A stretch of 64,000 nucleotides of DNA from Gymnopus androsaceus JB14 (taxonomy: Eukaryota > Basidiomycota > Agaricomycetes > Agaricales > Omphalotaceae): contig ML769383.1 in the NCBI GenBank assembly GCA_009733575.1, forward strand, positions 1 through 64,000, given 5' to 3'. The notes below the pieces were generated by a model that was not told the origin of the DNA, made no database searches, and saw only the letters and a program-made list of their open reading frames with translations. Shown piece by piece: positions 43,700 through 54,755 of this stretch (its first letter is position 1; each line of letters starts with the position of its first letter). The position numbers were made by a program, and so were the translations under genes.

Positions 43700-46600
43700 C
43701 TAAAACACATCTCCCGCATAGGGACACTCCTCCGCACGATGCCCGTGTCCTTCACATTCTTCGCACCATACGTCTAGCTCCTCTTCGGGCCCGTCCTCCC
43801 CAGTTTGAGACTTGGATGAAGGAGGGGGAGTCGGATGCCTTACGTGCGAAGAGAATGAAACCGTGTTTTCATCCTCCCCATGCGCATCGAGAGGCGCTGA
43901 GTTGGCCCCCGCATCCCCACTCCCAGTCCCATAATCCTCCCTCAACAAATCACAACTGAATATATCATGCCCTGGGCGTTCGCAGATTTCGCAGAGAGGA
44001 CCTTCCGAGGCTCCGCCGCCGTCTCCGTCCCTGTGTTCCCCGCCCACCACTCCATTATTACTCACACTCGTACCCGTACCAGTCGCACCAGTCGCACTCG
44101 CAGCCTTCGCCTTTGTCCTACCATTAACTGGGGACATCTCAGGCCCTGTACTCCCCTTCCCCGACCGTTTCGCCTTTCTCAGCTTTTCATTAAGCCGTTC
44201 GATCTCCTGCTCCAGCTCGTCCTCACGATAAATCTTTGCCTCTACCAGAGCTTCGAGTTCGCTTATTTCTTTGTTGAGCTGCGAATCGCGAATCAGTCAG
44301 TTACATGTTTCATACCACGGAGTTTAAGGGGACGAAAACGTAGGTACTCACATCATGCGTCTTCCTAGCACCCGCAACCTCCATCTGCGCAATCTTCGCC
44401 TCGAGTGTCTGCATTTCTTTTCTCAGACTCTGGTCATCTCCACCAGTACCGTTAACGGCCGCCTCCGCCAAATCCAAATTACTTCCGGTATTCTTCCTCA
44501 ACTCCTCAACCTGTCCTCTCAGCACACGATTCTCCTCGCGGAGGACGGAGGACTCCGCCTCACCTGAATCCTCCCTACTCCTCTCCCTCTCCCTCTCCTC
44601 AACCCTCTGTTGCCTCTCGAGTTCCTTGACCAAATGCTTCAACCCCGCAATCTCTTCTTTCGCCGCATCCAGCTCCTTGGTCGCCGTCGTCGCCTGGTCC
44701 AGTCACCTCCCCCTGCGTTTGCAACGCCTCCACTTCTCCCCTAGCCTGTTCCAGCGCTTCTCCAGACTCCCTCAACGCCTCTTCGACCTCTCCCCTCCTC
44801 CTCCTCTCCCCCTCAACCTCCCTTTCCAACTCCCTCACCTCCCCTCCAACCTCGCCACCTCGGCGTCCATTTCGACGCGCAGGGATTTGAGGTGTGCGCG
44901 GTTGGTGTGTAGTTGGGATGTGAGCGAAGATAGATCGGATTGGTGGAGTGATTGGGAAGCGGAGAGGGCGTCGGTCAGGGAGAGGACTTTTTGGGATAGG
45001 TAGGAGAGTTCTTCCGACTCTGAGGTGGTTGGGGTGGAAATATCGGCGTCCTCGACCAAGGTAGGTTCGCTTTGACTGCTCGACCTGGACCTGCTCAGCT
45101 CTGTCGCAGAACTGGAATTGAGCTCCTTCCTAATCTCATCCAACTTGCTCTCATACAACTCGATAGTCTCCTGCCCCGCCATCCTTAGCTCGTCCACTTG
45201 TTTCCTCAGCTCACGTCGTTCTGCATCCCATCTCCTCTCAGCTTCGGCTCGTTCCCCCTCTCGTTGAGTCCTCTCATCCTCATACGCTTTCTGGATCTTT
45301 TCCAACTCGCCTTGGGTCTCGCTCAATTTCGTCGCGGTACTCTCCACCTGCACGGACGAGGCAGAGGCTTTGGTGTTAGCTCCTTCCAAATCGGTTTGGA
45401 TTTGGTTTAGTTGAGATTCCAAGGAGGATATATGGGATAGGTAGAGTTGGGATTGTTGTTGATGTTCGGAGAGGGAGGCTTGGAGAGCTTCAGCGCGGGA
45501 ATGGGATTGGAGGGCTTTGGTGGAGGCGTCGTCGAGGCGGAGGGTGAGGAGGTTTATTTGTTGTTGGTGTTCTGAGGGGGGTTGGGATTTAGTAGGAGAG
45601 GGGGGAGCCTGCGCTTTGGAAGGAGATGAAGGAGGTTCATCCTCGACAGACGCAGACACAGACGTTTGCGTCTCCTCCCTCAACCTCTTATTCTCATACT
45701 CCAATGCGGCAATGCGACTAGACATGATCTCTATCCTCTCATCGACGCCAACGGCACTAGTGCTAGCCCTGGACACTGACCTCCCAAATCCCGGGGTAGA
45801 GGAGCGTGGACCACCAAAACCCGGTGTAGAAGACCGTGGGCCAGCACTAAATCCAGGCGTAGACGACCTTGGCGCATACGCTCTTGTAGACGTAGACGTA
45901 GACATCGCTGAAGTAGACGCTACACTAGAAGGTCTCGAATAGGTGCTAGCTGCCATCGATATTCTTGATCTCGACCGGGATCTGGCTCTAGACGCTGTAC
46001 GTAGCACCGGTGCGCCTTTAGGTTTTCGAGTAGGAGAAGCAAACGCTGAAGGAGGCGATGAAGTAGTACTCGTACTCGCACTCGGAGACGGTGATGGCGG
46101 ACTCTGACTGCTCTCCCCCATCAGCCCCCGTATCCGCTCTTGCAATTCCCTACTTGTCTTTTGCAGATCACTGACACCTGGGCTCGGTGGAGGTGGCATG
46201 GCGACTGCGCTGGGAATCCGAGGACGAGGCGTGCCTCCAGGTGTACCCAGCGTAGGCTTTGGTTTCGGCGTGAATGGAGAGGATAAAGACGGTGTAGACG
46301 TCGAGGACGAGTTGGATGGAATACGCGATGAGGACGATGACGCGCGAGGAATCGACGGCACCGCTGGCACTGGAACCGCCTTTTCTGCACGCAACCTCCC
46401 TGCTCTCGCTGCAGGCGTTTCTGGTGCCCTCACCTCTGCTACACTGGGTGGCCTCACCCCAACTGTGCCCACCGTCGCCCGACTCAGCTTCCCCACCGCA
46501 ACAAACACCCCACACATCGGCGCACACTCAAAATACCTCTTCCCATCCGGCGTCCGTCCATCATTCTTTCCTTTCCCAGCAAACCCCCCACTTAACTCAA

Positions 46601-46898
46601 CCCCAGCCCAGATCCCCGCTTTCGGTGGGATTTCACCCAGGTATCGGAGTGTCCCTTCGAAGCCTAAAGAAGTAATACGCACGGGGCCGTTGAGTGTTGG
46701 GACGAACGGTCCTGCTGCTGTGGAAGAAGAAGAGGTGCGCGAAGGAGGTCGGAGGGCGGTAGGCGTTTTCGCTCTCTCGTGATTCCCTGCGACGCTAGAG
46801 GATCGCGATCGCGAGGGCGTCGGCAATCCACTTGAGCTACGTCCTAGGCTTTTCATGGGAGTATAGAGCAACGCGTCTTGAACGTCACGTGTTGTCAT
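43700..46898 (-). CDS. CLIP-170-type CAP-Gly microtubule plus-end protein
   Basis: Homologue of CLIP-170 (Tip1 in fission yeast, Bik1 in budding yeast), which tracks growing microtubule ends. A Ser-rich basic leader precedes one CAP-Gly domain (GTLRYLGEIPPKAGIWAGVELSGG, GKNDGRTPDGKRYFECAPMCGVFV). A Ser-rich basic linker and a long coiled coil follow, then two CCHC zinc knuckles at the C-terminus (CEICERPGHDIFSC and CEECEGHGHRAEEC), which in the family bind EB1-dynactin partners. One intron lies near 44280-44345. Two apparent compensating frameshifts bracket 44697-44844: a G seems to be missing in the G4 run (plus-strand CCCC 44841-44844) and a C is surplus near 44696. The intervening frame still reads as coiled coil, so the protein is probably intact. 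Confidence 0.85.
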
Positions 46899-47418
46899 GA
46901 CGCCACACTGATTGGCTTTTCGACTGCACGCGACTGATATGGATACCTTCCGTTCTCTTCTTTCCTTACGCCATTCGCTGTCTGTGCACCGCTAATCCGG
47001 CCGGAAGACTCTCACTCGCTACGTTTGTGACTCGCGAGCTCGACATGATGCCGGGACAGTGGCAAAGTAAGTGCTTCCACCTCCGAATCCGTTAATCCGA
47101 GTCTGTCCAATCCATATAATTATATGTATATGTGAGTATTCTTCTTTTGCAACAAGTACTTTTCAACACCAAAGGCCAGAAGATCATCTAAAACCCTCTA
47201 AAACCCTGTCACTATGGGAAGAATATGCAATTATCCTAATTGTATAAAGATAACGTGTAGGGATGGTGAGCGCACGTGTGTGTGAGGCCCAGCCACTTGT
47301 CAACAAAAATAGCTTCCGTCTGTGTGGGAATATTCAATGTGATATCTGCCATGTAAATACCTGTCAATAAACACCTCTTGATCTTCACCACCATCATCAA
47401 ACTACGGACTTCAAAGGC
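46899..47418. other. Divergent intergenic between CLIP-170-type and NLR-type genes
   Basis: Sequence changes from GC-rich to AT-rich across this stretch. A short ATG-opened segment at 47045 followed by a GTAAGT donor could be a leader exon of the NLR-type gene, but I cannot link it with certainty. CACGTG lies at the CLIP start. No other gene seen. Confidence 0.35.
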
Positions 47419-50400
47419 ATGACAACAAGTGAAATGGGCCAGTGAGCGATTATTCCAGTTTATGTAAGACCCTTCTCATTAGATGAAATTTAGATTGCAT
47501 CTCATAATTGAGGGTATGTGGTCACACCATTGCCTGGTAGTAGTAATTATTTTTATGCTCATCTTATGTTCTAGAAATCAAACTGCATTTCAGTAATCCT
47601 CAAAGGCAGAAAATCTATGTTACACTATCCAATAATGAGGACCATTCAGTGCTTGTCAAAACTGAGACCTGCATTCTTGAAGGAGAGGAAATGATATGGA
47701 AACTGACCCAACCGCACATGTCAGCCCCTCCTTTATAGAATCATTGGATATGGAGCACTTACTTTTTCTCTCACATAGTGTGGTAGATACATCATCTGCC
47801 ATTTTGATCAAAGTCAAAGGATATAACTTAACACGACAAAATGAGACCTTCTCCACTTTTGTGCTACAAAGCAATGAAATATTTGATAAACTGGTTGAAT
47901 CAAATACCAATGGTAATGTAATTTCTACTCAATGTTATGGTTTAATTATTAATAAAGTATATATTAGGTGAAGATGTATCAGCCCAAGATTTTGTGCTCT
48001 CAGATTCAGATGCAACTCTTATTCTGACAATGTACAGTGTAAGTTTTCACTATTTCCCAGAAAAGTATGTGAGAGTAATGAAATTATCAGAAATCCCTCA
48101 ATTCTTTTCTCAAGGAATATGTTCCTACCCAAGGCACTCTGAGAAGACTTGGATTGGAAAGATATGAAAAGGGTCTTGACTTGATCATGGGTATGCTTGA
48201 CCAGTTGGGATCAGTAAGTACAATATTTACTAGTGGAGGACTTTTCTTACCCCATTGTCAGTCCAATTCCACTGTAAAGGTTGTTATAGGTGGTGCAAAG
48301 GCTATTTATGAGGTAAAATGCAATTAGAGAGCCCATATATTGACTAAACAAAATAAATTTCCAGATCCTGAAAACCCAGGATAAATGTCATCACTCTATT
48401 CTTGAACTTTTTGAGCAAATGGCAGATATGCTTTCTTTCATTCAAGATGCAGGTCCACTCAAAACCCATTCTAAACAAGTGGAACATATAATGACCAGTA
48501 TCATTAAACTCATTGACAGTGCTGTAGTAGAAGTTCTGGAAAAGTGCAGAGGAAACATGCTTGGTAAGTTTTATTTCTGACTTGTTAATTATGACTGACA
48601 AATACTCATTGCTATTCTTTTAGAGCAATTTATATCTGCTACCAGTCTCTCAGAGAAGGTTGAGCATTACACTAAAAAATTCACTGACTTGAAACAACAA
48701 TATGGCTTAGTGTTAATCCAAGTAACTGCTTTGCTAGTCTTATCTTCCGGTAAGAGGGATTGTCATCAAGCATTTATACAGCTCATTCTTTTCTAGATGA
48801 GAAACCTTCTCTAAGCAGCAGTGGAATGGACCAGAAAGTGGAGCTTATTGATGAGAAGCTATCCTCAAATCACAATGAAATTTATGGAGATGAAAAAGTT
48901 GCAGTTGATGTTCCTACAGGTATCTTGAAATCTAGTTGGGTTCCCATATTTATTCTAAATATTCCTATAAGGCTACATCCAGGGGATGTCTAATTATCCC
49001 AGCTCAACACTGTTTTTCACAGGCAGGGAAAGTATCATGAATTTCATGGCCAAATATTTCAGTGAAACTCCGCCTCCTCAGGCAAGAATTGGAGCAAAGA
49101 TATTTCTGCTATATGGGCTAGGTGGAGCAGGCAAAACACAATGTGCTCTAGAATTCATACAGAGGTACAAACAAAGGTGGGGTTCTAATATAAAGCCTAT
49201 GCAAGGTTGAATTAAATATCTTTAATAGATTTACCAGGATATTTTTTATTGCTGCTCACTCAGAGGATTCTATCAAAGCAGGCTATTATGATATTGCAGT
49301 TAGGAATGGTTCAAAGACACCACAGAGCTGGGAATCAGGTTATAGATGGCTTATAACTCACAAAGAAGAGTGGTTGATTCTTTTGGACAATGTTGACGAT
49401 CCAAAGATCAATGCATCTCAATTCTTGCCTTCCTGTGACCATGGAAATGTAGTTATAACTTCACGCAACTTTGGTCTGGTGAACCTTGCAGGTAAAACCC
49501 AAGAGATAAAGGATATGGAACCTGGTGATGGAACCCAGTTGCTGCTTAAACATGCAATAAAGCATGAGCCTACATCAGATGAAACTCTGAAAGCTGCTGA
49601 AATTGCTGAAGAGCTGCATTACTTCCCTTTGGCTCTTAAGCAGGCAGGTGCATATATCTTTCAGCAGAATTGTCTCAGTAGTTATCTTCAGCGGATACAA
49701 AACAAGCAAGAAAAACTTCTCCAGAAAAATATATCACAGAGTTTAGATAACTATCCATTCTCTGTTCATTCCTCATGGAATCTGAGTTGGAAAGAGCTAA
49801 CTGATGCTAGCAAGACTTTCCTGAAGATTTGCTCTTGCTTGCATAATGAATTCATACCACGCCAGTTGTTTCAAGATGCAGTTCAAAGGATTAACAATAT
49901 ATCCGAAGAATTCGGTCCAAGTGATGCAATTCTCAAAGCCACATATCTCCTCCAGATTTTCTGCACAGAAAATATGGATTGGGATGAGATTAAAATGGAT
50001 GATATTATTTTCCAAGTCACCTCATATTCACTTTTGAATATTGTGCAAGATGGTTTATACTCACTTCATCCAATGGTTCACAGGTGGATTAAGGATAATA
50101 TGAGTGTAACAGACAGGGATAATTTGCACTGGGGAACTCAAGGAATTCTAGCAGCTTCTATTTTCAGTGCAACAGAGGGTGACATTGTGTACTTGAGGTC
50201 ACTCACCCCACATCTCACTGCATTTGAGAAAATTCCTACAGGCGAAACATCACTCAAGATTGCCTATGGCAACTTTTGGTATCAAACGGGCCATGCAGAA
50301 AAAGCACTCCAGCTTTGGGAGCCTTTGGAAGAGGAACTGGCTGAGATCTTGGGTTCCAATCATCCTACTGTCTTGCGCCACACCAGGGATCTTGCAATGT

Positions 50401-52562
50401 TATATCAAAAGCTGGCACAATATAAGAATGCTGTTGAACTTCAGGAGAAACTAATTATTACATCCAAGCAAGTGATGGGGGAGGAGCACCCAGATACTAT
50501 TCAATGTAAAAATAACTTAGCTGTGACATATCAGCATCTTGGAAAGTACAATAATGCCTTGCAACTCCAAGAGCCCTTGATACAGACATCAAGGCAAATC
50601 TTGGGAACTAAGCATCCAGATACCCTGAGACTCACAAATGATCTCGTATCAACATATATGATGTTGGGAAAGAATAAGGAAGGTTTTCAACTATTAGAGG
50701 CTCTCTTAGAGAGCTCAAAAAGTATCATGGGAGAGGAGCATCCAGATACATTACTATATACAAATCATTTGGCAATATCATATTGTAAAATGGGCAAAAA
50801 TAAAGAGGCACTTGAACTCCAGCAGCATCTTCTTACAAAAGCAAAGAGGTTGCTAGGAGAGGAACATCCAAGCACAATAGCCTGGACACATGACTTGGCA
50901 TTAACATACAATCATTTGAGGAACTATAGTGAAGCTCTGACAATTTGGCAGTCTTTAGTTAAAACATCTGTGCAAATGCATGGAGATGAGCATCCAAACA
51001 CCCTTATGCGGATCAATAGATTGGCATTTGCATATTCTGAAATGTCCAATCATAGTGAAGCTCTCCGTTTGAGGAATACTCTAGTTGAAACAAGTAAGCG
51101 AGTGCTAGGGCAGGAACATCCAGACACCTTGGCATGGATCAACAACTTGGCAATGACATATTCCCGACTTTCAAAACATGGTGAAGCTCTCAGTCTGTGG
51201 GACCCCCTTGTTGTAACAAGCAAGAATGTGCTTGGAGAGGATCATCCAGATACCCTCACACGAATCAACAACTTAGCAGCAACATATTACAATATGGGGA
51301 GTTATACTGAAGCTCTCAGTCTATGGGGTCCTTTGGTTGATGTATGTAAGCAGGTATTGGGGGAGTATCATCCAAATACTTTAATGCGAATAAACTGCTT
51401 GGCAATGGCATACCATAACTTGGGACAAGATGGTGAGGCCCTCAGTCTGAGGGAACCCCTGGTTAAAGCAAGCAAGAATGTGCTGGGAGAGGAGCATCCA
51501 GATACCTTAATGCGAATTCACAACTTGTCAATGACATATCAGATCCTGGGACAGAAAAGTGAAGCTCTGAGTCTAATGAACTACCTGGTTGAAACAAGTA
51601 ACCGTGTGTTGGGAGAAGGCCATCCAGACACCCTAATGCGAATGGACAACTTGGCAATGGCATACCACAACCTGGGACAAGATGGTGAAGCCCTTAGGAT
51701 GAGGGAATATCTGGTTGAAACAAGCAGCCATGTGTTGGGAGAAGCACATCTGGACACTCTAGCACGGATCAACAACTTGGCAATGACATATTCCCAAATG
51801 TCAAAACATGGTGAAGCACTCAGTTTGAGGTTTCCCCTGGTCCAAACAAGTAAATCTGTCCTGGGAGATGAGCACCCAGACACCCTAGCACGCATCAATA
51901 ACTTAGCAATCACATACTATCATCTTGAAAGTTTTAGTGAAGCTCTCAGCTTATGGGAGCCTTTAATTGAAATATGCAAATGGAAGCTGGGAGAGGAGCA
52001 TCCAGACACTCTAGCACGAATCAATAGCTTGGCATTGACATATTACAGTATGGAAAGCTACTATGAAGCTCTCAGCCTGTGGGAACCCCTAATTGAAAAA
52101 ACCAAGTGGGTACTTGGAAAAGAGCATCCAGATACACTAAAGCGGACCAACATGTTGGCAATGTCCTATTATAAACTGGGGGAAGATAATCAAGCTCTAA
52201 AAATTTGGGTGCCCCTGGTGAAAATGGCCAATAGAGTATTTGGAAAGAAGCACCCAGAAACTCTCAAGTGTAGAATTTATCTTGGTATTGTTTATAAGTC
52301 CTTAAACAATTATGATCTTGCAAGGATCACATTCCATACTTTACTTCCAATACTCAAAGAGGTTCATGGCAATAATCATCCGCATACCTTATCATGCATG
52401 CAGTTTCTTGATGAGGTCAACACTCAGAGACCCAATGAGGTATTAGAGACACACGTAGTCCCTGGATATCTAGATGTACAGCCAAAAAAAAATGCTTTTC
52501 AAGGGGTCCTTGGTGCAGTCCGTGGTGTAACAAAAAAGTTGGGATCCAAAGCATCCAAATAG
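47419..52562 (+). CDS. NLR-type STAND protein: C2-like, helical, NB-ARC, 17 TPRs
   Basis: STAND NTPases of this layout act as ligand-triggered switches, in fungi often for non-self recognition. About ten short AT-rich introns split the first 1.8 kb. The N-terminus reads as a C2-like beta domain (LHLIIEEIKLHFSNPQRQKIYVTL, later AILIKVKGYNLTRQNETFSTF). A helical domain follows (ILKTQDKCHHSILELFEQMADMLSFI), similar in style to fungal STAND N-terminal domains. NB-ARC motifs: Walker A LLYGLGGAGKTQ (about 49110), Walker B WLILLDNVDD, VVITSRN, FPLALKQAGAYI, and LHPMVHRW in place of MHD. From 50250 come about 17 TPRs of 42 residues with consensus HPDTL.R.NNLA.TY...G...EAL.L..PLVE.SK.VLGEE. The tail ends GVLGAVRGVTKKLGSKASK. 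One apparent missing C in CCCC at 47725-47728 breaks the C2 part. Start uncertain (47419 or 47483). Confidence 0.8.
50350..52400 (+). repeat. Array of 126-bp coding repeats (42-residue TPRs)
   Basis: Consecutive TPR-coding units of exactly 42 codons run without interruption inside the last exon of the NLR-type gene. Units 7 to 15 (about 50990-52125) are most alike, also at DNA level (for example CTCAGTCTG, AACTTGGCAATG, GAGCATCCAGA...ACCCT strings recur), which suggests recent duplication or gene conversion. Outer units are more diverged. Confidence 0.85.
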
Positions 52563-54755
52563 TAAACTTTATACAATCTCATTCCATTTGTCTTATTTAT
52601 TTAGTCTTCCTTGGTATATTAATGTGATGAACATTACAAAAGCAATCCTAAAATCTACAAAATCTTACCACAATCTTGTTTATCTCTAAATATTTCTTCT
52701 CATTTGTATGTGATTTAGTGCTAGCTCAGATCAGTAACTGGTTACATATTTAATTTTACCTGCATGTACTTTACTGTTCAATTTGATTTTTTTCTTAATT
52801 TTTAATTTTTTCCAATTAGAATGTAAGTATGAGAGCTTTATTTTATTTTAAGATGTTGATTCTGAGGCCACCTTGACACAAGAATTCCTTGAATGGTGTT
52901 TTAGATGGAATAAAGTAGGCACTCAAATCCTACTACTTAGTCAACCGTGACTGACACATTTGATCTCCATACTGAAACCACAACCCTCATCTCACTTTTG
53001 TCAGTATGCTCCAAAAGTTGATAGCATCCTTTATCAGCAAACCTGGCTGTTGGTCATAGAAGCCATATCAGATCATAGCAGCCATACTATCTGATGCAAT
53101 TTGATGTACAGGAATTTTTGAGCCTAGAACATCAGCAAAACCTGCATCAGCAAAACCTGGATGTTTGCTGGAGCAGTCAGAGCATTGAATTATGCTCTGG
53201 AGAGCTCTGGAGACTCTGGCTGCTCTGGCTGCTCCGAGCTGTCAGACTCAGAGCTAATTTGGACTGATGGGCTGATCTGCACTTGACATGTCAGTCATTT
53301 GCCCAAAATAGAAGGAAGTGTTACCATTGCCGACTGTTTTCATTTACTTATATCACATAACTGTCAATGATGCAACGATGCTCCAAACTGTTATGTACTT
53401 ATATAAAATGCTGGCCATCCAACGCGAAGTAGAACTTGAACTTTTTTTTCTGACCCTCCCTCATGCTCATGCTCCAGCCTCCCAGTGTCATGGCATGTAA
53501 TCTTTCTCTGCTGTAAGTCCTTACCATATAAGTTTTTGTTCAATTGTTGATTAATTGCAGAATCCAGGGAATTGCAGGAATTGCAGAGCTGGATTGGGAG
53601 ACTCAAGTTGCGTGTTGAGAAATATCAGGAAACTTTTCTCGGAACGGGCAAGCGGGTGCCTCTGTTGTATATACGGAAGTCAGCATTGTCGGAGGAGCGC
53701 ATGACAACGTCGGGTGAGTTGACTGTTGGCTGATGAGACCGTAGTATCTTCAAGTTGACACATTTCATTATCTCTGTTGGACCCGTGACATTTTTCTTCA
53801 TCATAGTGTACTTGCCAGTAGGAATGGTGAATAGAGGAAAACAAAAGTAGATGATCAGAGTATGCGTTTAACCAGTTGCCTGCCTCATGTCTGCTACCAT
53901 TCACGCGAATAGATGATTGTGGGTCCCAAGTATTGAATCTGAATCTGCCAGAGATAATCAATAATGGAGCTGAAAGTCATTACTCTTACTGAGGCTGTAG
54001 ATTAAGTAGGAAGAGTAGAGATTCAGGATCAAGTCGTAGTAAATGCGGCATCTCACTCATTTACAATGCCCTCATTATAATTGCATTACGTACTATGGCA
54101 GTATATGTAGTCAACAACTGTTTCTCTCTATTTTCTGTTTAATTTTCTGCGTGTAAATACTCAACTTGAAGTAATCCGATTCCAATCTTTACCATTGATG
54201 TAGATGAGCTTCCTTCATCAGCAAAACCTGTATGACGTGGGCAGTGCTTGAGCGAACTGTCCAGAGTTCCCAGGTGTCTAATAAATTTTATTAGCCCACC
54301 TATACTGAGCTCACATATCCACAACGCTTTCAGTACCCTGGCCTTTCTTCATTTGAAGATTGAAATTGGAACGAGTGAATTCAGTTAGAGGCCGAGGCTG
54401 GGTTCCGCGCTCCCTCTTGATTCTTGATTCGGGATTCGGAGTACCGCCAGTGATTCGATCTCGACTCGAGAGTTCTCGAAAAAGAACTCAGTCCGGAAGG
54501 AATATCAACATATGTGCAATAGGTTATTAATACCAAATACCAAAAGTAAGTATGATACGGTATACACACATCCAACGGAACCTGGGTGTATTCGAGTCTA
54601 GGGAAACTGGATATCGTTGCAGTCATCGTGCAAGCATCGTCTCTAAGTTTGGTAGTACATGCACCAGTAAGGAAAGCGGTATCCAATTCTACACCTTCAA
54701 AACATGAAAGTAAATCTCGGAATCACAAGCGAGTCCCAATTGCAACAACTAATTA
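52563..54755. other. AT-rich gene-poor stretch after the NLR-type gene
   Basis: No credible ORF on either strand. A recurring motif ATCAGCAAAACCTG occurs at 53131, 53146 and 54217, with a variant at 53033. A run of CTCTGG/GCTCTGG units fills 53190-53250. The stretch may hold decayed mobile DNA, but no transposase remnant is readable. Confidence 0.45.

Noticed and set aside
45198..46782. Several plus-strand ORFs up to 194 residues
   Set aside because: They lie opposite the Ser-rich and coiled-coil parts of the CLIP-170-type gene and show no domain or codon pattern of their own.
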